The notes below the pieces were generated by a model that worked only from the letters and a program-made list of their open reading frames with translations, had not been told where the DNA came from and searched no databases. Shown here piece by piece: positions 41,294 through 48,915 of a stretch of DNA of 55,293 nucleotides. Source of the stretch: UBA937 sp031549725 (GTDB lineage: Bacteria > Spirochaetota > Spirochaetia > Treponematales > Breznakiellaceae); assembly GCA_031549725.1 (NCBI GenBank), contig JAVBPH010000048.1, forward strand, positions 1 to 55,293, in the 5' to 3' direction. The position numbers were made by a program, and so were the translations under genes. How positions within the stretch are numbered: the first letter of the stretch is position 1; every line of letters begins with the position of its first letter.

Positions 41294-42967
41294 ATGGAAA
41301 TGAAGAATTCCGGATATGCCGTCCTCACCTTCTTCGCTTTTATCATTTCCGGCTGTATACCATTCAATTTACCGGTCCCGGATTACATTGATAAATACCT
41401 GCATAGCGCCTCCGCAGAAAATTGTAATTTTATTACTTCCTATAAAGGCCCAAACAGCAAAAAAAGGTTTATTATAGAACCCGGCAGGGAAACCATCCTG
41501 CAGATACAGCTCCGGAATCCGAAAAGGTATACTCTCGATCCTGTGCTAAAAATAAATAATGCTTCATCATCCGCCAGCGGATGGCTGGAGGGCAGCATCG
41601 ATGAAAACAGCTGTTCGGTTTTTTATGAACAGAACCGGGAACCCGGAAAAAGTCTTCCCATAACTGCGGTGTATGAGGCTCCGGATATTGTAAGAATTAC
41701 CGTGGGAGATGAGGACGAAGGAGATGCTGCTTTACCGCTTATTGGAGATGAAATCCAGATGCATCTATCTTTGAAAATAAAAGACGGGGGAAACTTTAAT
41801 GATATTTTTGAACTGCCGGTCATGAAATGCAATATAGACCCCGCGGGTATAACTATTATGAATGTCAGCCCCAGGAGGGGGACCGACAGGGGGCTCTCGG
41901 TTTTTTGGGCCCAGCCTGTACTGGACAGCAATAATATAAATGATGCGGATACCCTGACTATCATTTGCCCTTCCCTGGGGAAAACAGTTTTTTCCCGGAG
42001 TTTTGATAATCAAACACCCGGAGAATGGGATCCCTGGGAAATTTCCTCCGGTATGGGCAGTACATCATCTGCGGACAGTATCAGGAATACCACCGCCTTT
42101 TCGGGTATTTCCACATACCAGGATAATAGCTACCCTATAACCCTGACACTTTCGAATGCCGATGAATTAACCGCCACGTCGCATTTTACCTACAATGGGA
42201 CCAGCGAACTCTTTTTTATATCCGATAATGGAAACGGCCAGGGATTCACCCCGGAGGATCCCATACCTTTTTTGACAGCCCTTTCAAGTATGAATCCCGT
42301 CAATGTGCATACAGTGTTTGTTCTTGTGGATAATGCAACCATGGTGCCGTTTTCCTTTCCGGAAAATAAAACCATCACCATTACATCAAATGATAGTTGG
42401 ACCTTAAATCTGGGCAGCCCCCAGGGTAGTCTTTTTAACATAGGATCCGGGACTACCCTGAAACTTGGCCCTGTGGGAGACAGGAAAAAACTGATCATCC
42501 AGGGAATAAACAGCAATAATGCCGCCCTTATTACGGTATCCGGGACCGGCAGGGTGGAAATGAACAAGGGTGTGGTTATTTCCGGAAATCATCATACCCG
42601 GGGAACAGGGAACGGCGGAGGGGTGAGTTTAACCGATGGCGGAAGTTTTAGTATGAACGGCGGGATTATCCAGGGAAATTCCGCGGCGGGTTCCGGCGGG
42701 GGGGTATATATACATAACGGCACATTTTCTTTTCGGGGCAGCGCCCTTATCAATCCGGAAAATGATGTGTATTTAGCCGAAGGAAAAACAATCCACCTTA
42801 CCGGAAATTTATCCGGCACCGGAACGGCGGCAACTATTACACCCCAGGAACTTGTTCCGGAAACACCGGTTCTTTCGGGGATTGGAGTCAACCAGTTTTA
42901 TCACCGTTTTAAAATTTCGGATGATTCCTGGGCAATAGACAGTCAGGGGAAATTATCCCCAAGATAA
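41294..42967 (+). CDS. surface lipoprotein with short C-terminal beta-helix
   Basis: 557 residues. Lipoprotein signal with lipobox ISGC at about residue 21. A long variable region of Ig-like or sandwich strands (about 60-300) precedes three to four beta-helix turns (LFNIGSGTTLKLG; ALITVSGTGRVEMNKGVVIS; GGGVSLTDGGSFSMNGGII; GGGVYIHNGTFSFRG) similar in style to the 719-3279 protein and to treponemal surface proteins. Probably displayed at the outer membrane; partner unknown. ATG 41294 or 41300 possible. Confidence 0.68.
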   Translation: MEMKNSGYAVLTFFAFIISGCIPFNLPVPDYIDKYLHSASAENCNFITSYKGPNSKKRFIIEPGRETILQIQLRNPKRYTLDPVLKINNASSSASGWLEGSIDENSCSVFYEQNREPGKSLPITAVYEAPDIVRITVGDEDEGDAALPLIGDEIQMHLSLKIKDGGNFNDIFELPVMKCNIDPAGITIMNVSPRRGTDRGLSVFWAQPVLDSNNINDADTLTIICPSLGKTVFSRSFDNQTPGEWDPWEISSGMGSTSSADSIRNTTAFSGISTYQDNSYPITLTLSNADELTATSHFTYNGTSELFFISDNGNGQGFTPEDPIPFLTALSSMNPVNVHTVFVLVDNATMVPFSFPENKTITITSNDSWTLNLGSPQGSLFNIGSGTTLKLGPVGDRKKLIIQGINSNNAALITVSGTGRVEMNKGVVISGNHHTRGTGNGGGVSLTDGGSFSMNGGIIQGNSAAGSGGGVYIHNGTFSFRGSALINPENDVYLAEGKTIHLTGNLSGTGTAATITPQELVPETPVLSGIGVNQFYHRFKISDDSWAIDSQGKLSPR

Positions 42968-42993
42968 TAGCCAACAAAGCAGCAGCGGTCTTG

Positions 42994-44004
42994 TTACTTG
43001 CTGCAAACCACCCTGTTCCTGCCGGAACTTTTTGCTTCGTAAAGGGCTGCATCCGCCCGGCTGATCAGGGTTCCCAGGGATTCACCGCCGGTAATATTCG
43101 TACTGACCCCAAAGCTGGCGGTGATGTGCACGGACATACCTTCAATTAGTACCGGATTGGCCGCTATGGCTTCCCTGATCCGGTCAACAATGATGGCACT
43201 TATATCAATACCCGCATTGTAAAAAAGGAAAACAAATTCTTCGCCGCCGTACCGCCCCATGAAATCACCTTTTCTTAACACCAGGGAAACCGTGTTGACC
43301 ACATGCTTTAGGGCCTCATCCCCTGCGGGATGGCCATAGGTATCGTTAAAATTTTTAAAATGATCGATATCCATAATAGACAAACAGCATGGAATAGAAT
43401 GCTCCGCAGCTAATCTGAGCTTACTGTCAGCCCGTCCCAAAAATGAACGGCGGTTAAGAACTCCCGTCAGGGGATCATGGTTGGCCAGATATTTGAACCG
43501 GGCCTCGCTTTCCTGGAGGGCTTCCATGGCACTCTCGCGGAGGTTCATTTCGTTCCGGAGATTATCCGTCAGTTCCGTCAGGGTCTCTTCTTTTTTCTGC
43601 AGGCTCTTCAGAACGGTATCCAGCCGGATTACCATATTATTAAAGGCCGATGAAAATTCTCCCAAAAACTGTACCCGCTGGCTGAAATCACCCTGTTCGA
43701 CCTGCTTTACCTGCCAGACCATGTGCCTCAAATGGGCCTGGAGAGCCTTAATACTGCCCGCAATATATCCCCGGCTTTTAATCTGCGGCGAGAGGTCACC
43801 CCTGGAAAAGGAATATAATATTTCTCTTATTTCGATGAGCTGATTATGTATGGCTTCCATAAAAGGCATTTCCGCCAGGGAATCATCAAGATCTGGAACT
43901 ATAGGACTATCCAGAAGGTTTTTTATATGTTCCAGGGCTGTATATTCCTGTTCATTAAGTACCGCCTGGCCCCCGTTTGATTCCTGATAATCCTGTCTTT
44001 TCAT
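42994..44004 (-). CDS. GGDEF diguanylate cyclase with HAMP-like input
   Basis: 336 residues, no transmembrane helix. A helical N-terminus, a HAMP-like coil (about 70-130), a coiled coil, and a GGDEF domain from about 172 (NHDPLTGVLNRRSFL). Active-site motif GGEEF at 253-257 is intact and the inhibitory I-site RKGD (244-247) lies five residues before it, so the enzyme should make c-di-GMP and be product-inhibited. GGTGGAG precedes the ATG. It follows the V4R gene by 79 bases on the same strand. Confidence 0.9.
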   Translation of the reverse strand: MKRQDYQESNGGQAVLNEQEYTALEHIKNLLDSPIVPDLDDSLAEMPFMEAIHNQLIEIREILYSFSRGDLSPQIKSRGYIAGSIKALQAHLRHMVWQVKQVEQGDFSQRVQFLGEFSSAFNNMVIRLDTVLKSLQKKEETLTELTDNLRNEMNLRESAMEALQESEARFKYLANHDPLTGVLNRRSFLGRADSKLRLAAEHSIPCCLSIMDIDHFKNFNDTYGHPAGDEALKHVVNTVSLVLRKGDFMGRYGGEEFVFLFYNAGIDISAIIVDRIREAIAANPVLIEGMSVHITASFGVSTNITGGESLGTLISRADAALYEAKSSGRNRVVCSK

Positions 44005-44083
44005 AACTCCACCGTCCGGTTACTAAATCCCCGGCTTTATAGGTTTTGGTAATCCAATTTTTTAAAATTGATAACCACCAGTA

Positions 44084-44611
44084 TCATACCTTGTTTTTTG
44101 CTTCAAATCTGCAGGTCCTTGCTCCGGTACACCAACAGTCAATTTCCTTTACATCGAAATTCTTTTTGGTAAAGGAATCCAAAATACCCTTAATAAACCC
44201 CTCATCGTATACACAGATTTCTTCCGCGGTATCCGGAAGGCCGGAACAATCCAGGTCTTCATCCACCGTAAATATAAAGTGCCCATTTTCGGGATCCGCG
44301 GATTCGACCCTGAAAATACCCATACCAAGCTTAATGAACATTTTCTGGATTTCATTCACCATGGTCCCCAGATCATTGGAGTCTTTCAAAAAATGATCAA
44401 AAAATGATTTTCCCGCAAGGAACCCGGCTTCCTTAAAAAGGATATCCGCCATTTCAGTCCCGTATTGCTGTTCCAGGATATCCCTCAGGGTAAACTGAAA
44501 AAGCCTGTAAACCTGAATACTTGTATTTTCACCAAGACTGGGCCGGGCCTGGTCCATATTCCTGCCAATTGTATCTTCCCATGAAAATTGATATTTTCTC
44601 TGTTTTTCCAT
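44084..44611 (-). CDS. V4R-type (4-vinyl reductase-like) sensor protein
   Basis: About 175 residues from ATG 44611. The C-terminal half matches the V4R pattern: VYDEGFIKGILDSFTKKNFDV, then CWCTGARTCRFE with three Cys. V4R domains are small-molecule or metal sensors in signalling and stand-alone proteins. AAGGAG is 11 bases upstream. Being first in a two-gene unit with the GGDEF cyclase, it probably supplies the signal for that enzyme, an inference from context. Confidence 0.7.
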   Translation of the reverse strand: MEKQRKYQFSWEDTIGRNMDQARPSLGENTSIQVYRLFQFTLRDILEQQYGTEMADILFKEAGFLAGKSFFDHFLKDSNDLGTMVNEIQKMFIKLGMGIFRVESADPENGHFIFTVDEDLDCSGLPDTAEEICVYDEGFIKGILDSFTKKNFDVKEIDCWCTGARTCRFEAKNKV

Positions 44612-44647
44612 GTGATTATTAACTCCTTTTGAAATGGAAATTATCAA

Positions 44648-44968
44648 TTATATAATTCCTTTATGTATCTATAATACGAAATACTATTGGAAACGGAAAC
44701 TGGATAATGATAGATTTAAAAAATCCCTTTTCCGGAAAATATTATCCAAATATATTATATTGACAGGCGTATCCAATATCGGTAAACTTCAAAAATCTAT
44801 GTTTTAAGTAAGCGTTGATTAACTTGAAGTCAATCCGGGTCCTTGCCGGGTTTTTGGAGATTTGATTAACGGCCATCACCGTTGTGGCTGATGGATCAGC
44901 GCTTCTTTAAAGCAGGGTTAATATATGTACCATACATATATTGGTGTTTCCTTAAGGGAATTTGAGCC
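44648..44968. other. 320-base intergenic region with long-range pairing
   Basis: No gene found. It contains AAGCGTTGATT (44811-44821) with partly complementary ATCAGCGCTT (about 44895-44904), an inner CCGGG/CCCGG-type stem, CCATCA/TGATGG, and the palindrome at 44920. The right side must contain the tRNA-Leu promoter. Confidence 0.3.
44920..44942. promoter_or_regulatory. perfect 10-bp palindrome before tRNA-Leu
   Basis: AATATATGTA, three bases, TACATATATT. Its place 27 bases before the tRNA gene suggests overlap with the promoter, either as an operator or as promoter core. Confidence 0.35.
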
Positions 44969-45049
44969 GCGAGAGTGGTGAAATTGGCAGACACGCCAGA
45001 CTTAGGATCTGGTGCCTTAGGCATAAGGGTTCAAGTCCCTTCTCTCGCA
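44969..45049 (+). tRNA. tRNA-Leu (TAG)
   Basis: Acceptor GCGAGAG/CTCTCGC, anticodon stem CCAGA/TCTGG with loop CTTAGGA (TAG), a short class II variable arm (TGCCTTAGGCA) and T arm GGGTTCAAGTCCC. No encoded CCA. Confidence 0.96.
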
Positions 45050-45076
45050 TTCATCAATGGATGCAATGTATTTTTT

Positions 45077-45148
45077 GCGGGAATAGCTCAGTGGTAGAGC
45101 GCGACCTTGCCAAGGTCGATGTCGCGGGTCCGACTCCCGTTTCCCGCT
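45077..45148 (+). tRNA. tRNA-Gly (GCC), copy 2
   Basis: Same 72 bases as 39776-39847. It follows tRNA-Leu and is ended by a terminator. Confidence 0.97.
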
Positions 45149-45150
45149 TT

Positions 45151-45184
45151 AAAAAAGCCATGGAAAGATTTCCATGGCTTTTTT
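45151..45184 (+). terminator. terminator after tRNA-Gly copy 2
   Basis: GCCATGGAAA (45157-45166) and TTTCCATGGC (45169-45178) with flanking A6 and T6. Confidence 0.9.
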
Positions 45185-45469
45185 ATTCGCCGGCGGGTTG
45201 TTGATTTTATTCCTGAATAATAGAGGGTAGACCTGAGAAGGATCTTAAAACCGCCGGAAACCGGGATAAAATCCTTTGGAACTTTCTTCATTTTATCTTT
45301 TGGGCGGTAAAATATTACTATAATTTGGCTGGTTCAAAGCTAACCGGGTTTTGAAAATGACTTTAATATCTAGGCTTTATGTCTAATTTATGGTATATTA
45401 TATAGAAGTATTTTATAACTCCAGGATTTTTGATTAAAAATACCGGAAAATGTATGATAACCGCATCTG

Positions 45470-45499
45470 TTGACAGAGATAATTCTGTTAAAATAGAAT
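45470..45499 (+). promoter_or_regulatory. sigma-70 promoter of tig-clpP-clpX-lon
   Basis: TTGACA (45470-45475), 18 bases, TAGAAT (45494-45499). Transcription would start near 45506. The rest of 45185-45469 shows no gene. Confidence 0.6.
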
Positions 45500-45509
45500 G
45501 GAGTTGTAA

Positions 45510-45625
45510 TTGAACCATCCAAAGCGTCGGTTTTGGGGTGGTTCCTGTAAAGGATAAGCGTTGAGCATCTATTTCCGTTAAAAAACGGAAGGCGGTCCTC
45601 CTGGAGGCCGTTTTTCATAACCAGA
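45510..45625 (+). promoter_or_regulatory. structured leader of tig with terminator-like hairpin
   Basis: GAACCATCC/GGGTGGTTC (about 45512-45543) is followed by a stem in which AAAAACGG pairs with CCGTTTTT (about 45582-45617) and by AACCAG/CTGGTT near 45620-45640. The middle stem ends in TTTTT and resembles an intrinsic terminator inside the leader, so attenuation is possible. Confidence 0.45.
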
Positions 45626-45664
45626 AGTTTCACCTGGTTTTACATCCATACAAAGAGGAAAATC

Positions 45665-47032
45665 GTGGTCCAATCCAAAGAAATCACCAAGCTAGAGAAT
45701 TCAGCCGTAAAATTAACCGTCACCGTGGACAAAAAGGATGTCCGTTCGGAATACAATGATCTGGTGGGCAAATACAGCAAAAGCATTCAAATCCCCGGCT
45801 TCAGGAAAGGAAAGGTCCCGGTGGAAGTTATGGAACGGAAATTCGGGGATGCCCTGAAGGAAGAAACCCTGGGGCATATTATGGAACATGCTATCCAGGA
45901 AATACTGGAAGATGAATCCTTTGAAAAGGAAAATAAGCCCCTGCCCTATTCAACTCCCCAGGTATTGGATGAACCCAAGGTTGATCTCGACAGCGACCTG
46001 ACCTTCTCCGTGACTTATGACATTCTTCCTGAAGTCAAGGTTGGTCCCTGGAAGGGCCTGGAAGTGGAAATCCCCCAGGTATCCGTGGAAAAGGCCGATA
46101 TTGACCGGGAACTCGAAGAAATCCGGGACCGGAACTCCCTGGTGCTGGACAAGGACGAAAAAGCCGCCGCCGCAAAAAATGATGTGGTAACCATTAATTA
46201 CTGCGAGCTGGATGATGAGGGTGTCCCCGAACCCGGTACGGAACGGCAGGATTTTGTATTTACCCTGGGAACCGGCGGCAATATTTATAAACTGGATGAT
46301 GAAATTACCGGGATGAAGAAGGGAGAAACCAGGGACGTAACAAAACAGTACGCTGATGATTTTGAAGATCCGGTTCTTGCGGGAAAAACGAAAAAACTCC
46401 GGGTCACCCTTACCGCCCTGAAGGAAAAGAAACTCCCCGACCTGGACGATGATCTTGCCCAGGATGTGAATGAAAAATTCAAAACCCTGAATGATCTGAA
46501 GAAGGACATCCAGGACAGGCTGGAAAAAAACCTGGAAAACCAGCTCCGGAACCGGAAAACCAATGCAATCCTGGAAAAAGTACTGGAAAAAACTCCCATT
46601 ACCCTGCCGGAATCCATGGTCAGGCTGGAGCTGGATGCCCGGATGAGGAATCTGGCCAGGAGATTTAATGTACCCGAGGAACAGCTGGTCCAGATTTTCA
46701 GTGCCGGGGGAAAAGGCATGGATGAAGTCATGGACGAATGGCGGCCGGATGCGGAAAAAGCCCTGAAAAGCAGGCTTATCGTGGAAACCCTGATGAAGGA
46801 CCTGAATCTGGAAGCCACCGATGAAGAAGCGGACAAAGAAATGGAGCAAATGGCGGAAAATTCAGGGGCAACTATAGAAGAAATCAAGAAATATTACGAT
46901 AATGAAAACATGAAGGAATATCTTAAAGAAGATATCAAAGAAAAGAAGCTCTTTGACCTGATGTTTGCGGAAAGCAAATTCAAAAAAGGCGAAAAGAAGA
47001 ATTATCTGGATCTCATCCAAAACAATGGATAA
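45665..47032 (+). CDS. tig: trigger factor
   Basis: 455 residues, standard length. N-terminal ribosome-binding domain with FRKGKVP (GFRKGKVPVEVMERKFG), a middle PPIase FKBP-like domain (DVVTINYCELDDEGVPEPG; GMKKGETRDV), and a long helical C-terminus. Folds nascent proteins at the ribosome exit. GTG 45665 with AGAGGA upstream. First gene before clpP-clpX-lon, a classic order. Confidence 0.95.
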   Translation: MVQSKEITKLENSAVKLTVTVDKKDVRSEYNDLVGKYSKSIQIPGFRKGKVPVEVMERKFGDALKEETLGHIMEHAIQEILEDESFEKENKPLPYSTPQVLDEPKVDLDSDLTFSVTYDILPEVKVGPWKGLEVEIPQVSVEKADIDRELEEIRDRNSLVLDKDEKAAAAKNDVVTINYCELDDEGVPEPGTERQDFVFTLGTGGNIYKLDDEITGMKKGETRDVTKQYADDFEDPVLAGKTKKLRVTLTALKEKKLPDLDDDLAQDVNEKFKTLNDLKKDIQDRLEKNLENQLRNRKTNAILEKVLEKTPITLPESMVRLELDARMRNLARRFNVPEEQLVQIFSAGGKGMDEVMDEWRPDAEKALKSRLIVETLMKDLNLEATDEEADKEMEQMAENSGATIEEIKKYYDNENMKEYLKEDIKEKKLFDLMFAESKFKKGEKKNYLDLIQNNG

Positions 47033-47060
47033 AATTCAAAAAAACGGATAAATTATAAGG

Positions 47061-47675
47061 ATGAAAGAATTTATGAGTTATTATCCACCCCGGGTTATTG
47101 AACAAACCGGTATGGGGGAACGTGAATACGATATTTATTCCCGGCTTTTAATGGACAGGATTGTCTTTTTGGACGGTGAAATAAACGATATATCCGCGGA
47201 CATGATTGTGGCCCAGTTTCTGTTTCTGGACGGACAGGATACTGAAAAGGATATCAATTTTTACATTAATTCACCGGGTGGTTCGGTGACCGCGGGTCTT
47301 GCGGTTTACGATACCATGCAGTATGTAAGAAGCGATGTACACACCATTTGTATAGGCCAGGCTGCCAGTATGGCCGCCCTTTTAATGGCCGCGGGGAGTC
47401 CGGGGAAACGGTCCGTCCTTCCCTCCTCCAGGGTACTTATCCACCAGCCCTGGGGCGGAGCCCAGGGACAAGCCAGGGATATCAATATCCAGGCAAAAGA
47501 GATTATCAGGCTGAAGAAGCTTACTATTGAATATTTCGCAAAACACACCGGGAAAACCCCGGAACAGATCGCCGGGGATATGGAACGGGACTTTTTCATG
47601 TCCGCCCCTGAAGCAGTGGAATACGGTGTGGCCGACAAGGTATTTGTGAGGGAAAAGCATGGCAAAACTTCGTAA
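47061..47675 (+). CDS. clpP: ATP-dependent Clp protease proteolytic subunit
   Basis: 204 residues. Catalytic triad visible: Ser103 in GQAASMAALL, His128 in LIHQPWGGAQGQA, Asp177 in MERDFFMSA. A start at ATG 47073 (MSYYPPRVIEQTG) would better match the family N-terminus. Its last 17 bases overlap clpX. Confidence 0.96.
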   Translation: MKEFMSYYPPRVIEQTGMGEREYDIYSRLLMDRIVFLDGEINDISADMIVAQFLFLDGQDTEKDINFYINSPGGSVTAGLAVYDTMQYVRSDVHTICIGQAASMAALLMAAGSPGKRSVLPSSRVLIHQPWGGAQGQARDINIQAKEIIRLKKLTIEYFAKHTGKTPEQIAGDMERDFFMSAPEAVEYGVADKVFVREKHGKTS

Positions 47676-48915
47676 TGGGTCGGGCGGTGCATCCGACCGG
47701 GTTTGCTCATTCTGCGGTAAAAGTGCGGATATGGCCAGGCGTCTTATCGCCGGGCCCAACTATGTATTTATTTGTGATGAATGTGTGGAAGTCTGCCGTA
47801 AAATTCTGCTGGAAGAAGACCATGATCTTTCCAACCAGTTTACCGGCGAAATCCCCACTCCCAAGGAAATAAAGGAATACCTGGACATGTTTGTTATTGG
47901 CCAGGATGATGCAAAAAAGATCCTGTCCGTGGCGGTTTATAACCATTACAAACGTATTGCCAACCCGGCCACCGGTCCGGATGATGTGGAAATTGAAAAA
48001 TCCAATGTTCTCATGATTGGTCCCACGGGCACGGGCAAAACCCTGCTGGCAAAAACCCTGGCAAAAAAATTGAAGGTACCCTTTGCGATTGTTGACGCTA
48101 CCACCCTGACCGAAGCCGGTTATGTGGGCGAAGACGTGGAAAATATCCTGCTTAAGCTGATCCAGAACGCCGGCGGAAACATTGCCGCCGCGGAACGGGG
48201 TATCGTTTATATTGATGAAATTGATAAGATTGCCCGGAAGGGTGAGAATGTTTCCATCACCCGGGATGTTTCCGGCGAAGGGGTCCAGCAGGCGCTGCTC
48301 AAAATAATTGAAGGCACCGTGGCATCCGTACCGCCCCAGGGGGGACGCAAACATCCTAACCAGGAAATGATCCATGTGGATACCACGGGGATCCTCTTTA
48401 TTTGCGGGGGAGCCTTTGTGGGGTTGGATAAATATATCGAACAGAGGACCGTTAAAACGCCCATTGGTTTTGGGTCGGAAGCCAAGAGTTCCAAGGAACG
48501 CAACACCAAGGAACTTTTTGATGCCCTGCACCCGGATGATCTTATCCGTTTTGGTATGATACCCGAGTTTATCGGCAGGCTTCCTATTACCGTCAGTCTT
48601 GAAGAATTAAAACGGGAAGATCTGCGGAGAATTATTACGGAACCCAAAAACGCTATTGTAAAACAGTATCAGGCATCCCTGGCGATTGATGATGTTGCCC
48701 TGGAATTTACCGAAGACGCCATCGATGCAATTGCGGATACCGCAATTAAGCAGAAAACCGGCGCCCGGGGACTTAGGGCAATCGTTGAAAAGCTTATGAC
48801 AGATATCATGTTTGAACTTCCGTCCATGGAAGGCCACAAACGGGTAGTCATTACCAAGGATGTGGTTGAAAAATCGGAACCCCCTGAAATTCATCCGCTT
48901 CAGAAAACTGCATGA
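47659..48915 (+). CDS. clpX: ATP-dependent Clp protease ATP-binding subunit ClpX
   Basis: 418 residues. N-terminal zinc domain with C16, C19, C39, C42; AAA+ motor with Walker A GPTGTGKT, Walker B GIVYIDEIDKIA, and the IGF loop (TVKTPIGFGSE) that docks on ClpP. Unfolds substrates for ClpP. The stop overlaps lon as ATGA. Confidence 0.97.
   Translation: MAKLRNGSGGASDRVCSFCGKSADMARRLIAGPNYVFICDECVEVCRKILLEEDHDLSNQFTGEIPTPKEIKEYLDMFVIGQDDAKKILSVAVYNHYKRIANPATGPDDVEIEKSNVLMIGPTGTGKTLLAKTLAKKLKVPFAIVDATTLTEAGYVGEDVENILLKLIQNAGGNIAAAERGIVYIDEIDKIARKGENVSITRDVSGEGVQQALLKIIEGTVASVPPQGGRKHPNQEMIHVDTTGILFICGGAFVGLDKYIEQRTVKTPIGFGSEAKSSKERNTKELFDALHPDDLIRFGMIPEFIGRLPITVSLEELKREDLRRIITEPKNAIVKQYQASLAIDDVALEFTEDAIDAIADTAIKQKTGARGLRAIVEKLMTDIMFELPSMEGHKRVVITKDVVEKSEPPEIHPLQKTA

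Noticed and set aside
45388..45633. 81-codon minus-strand frame in the tig leader region
   Set aside because: No ribosome site, no recognisable family, and it crosses the promoter and structured leader of tig.
45950..46849. 299-codon frame antisense to tig
   Set aside because: Phe/Gly-rich shadow of trigger factor.
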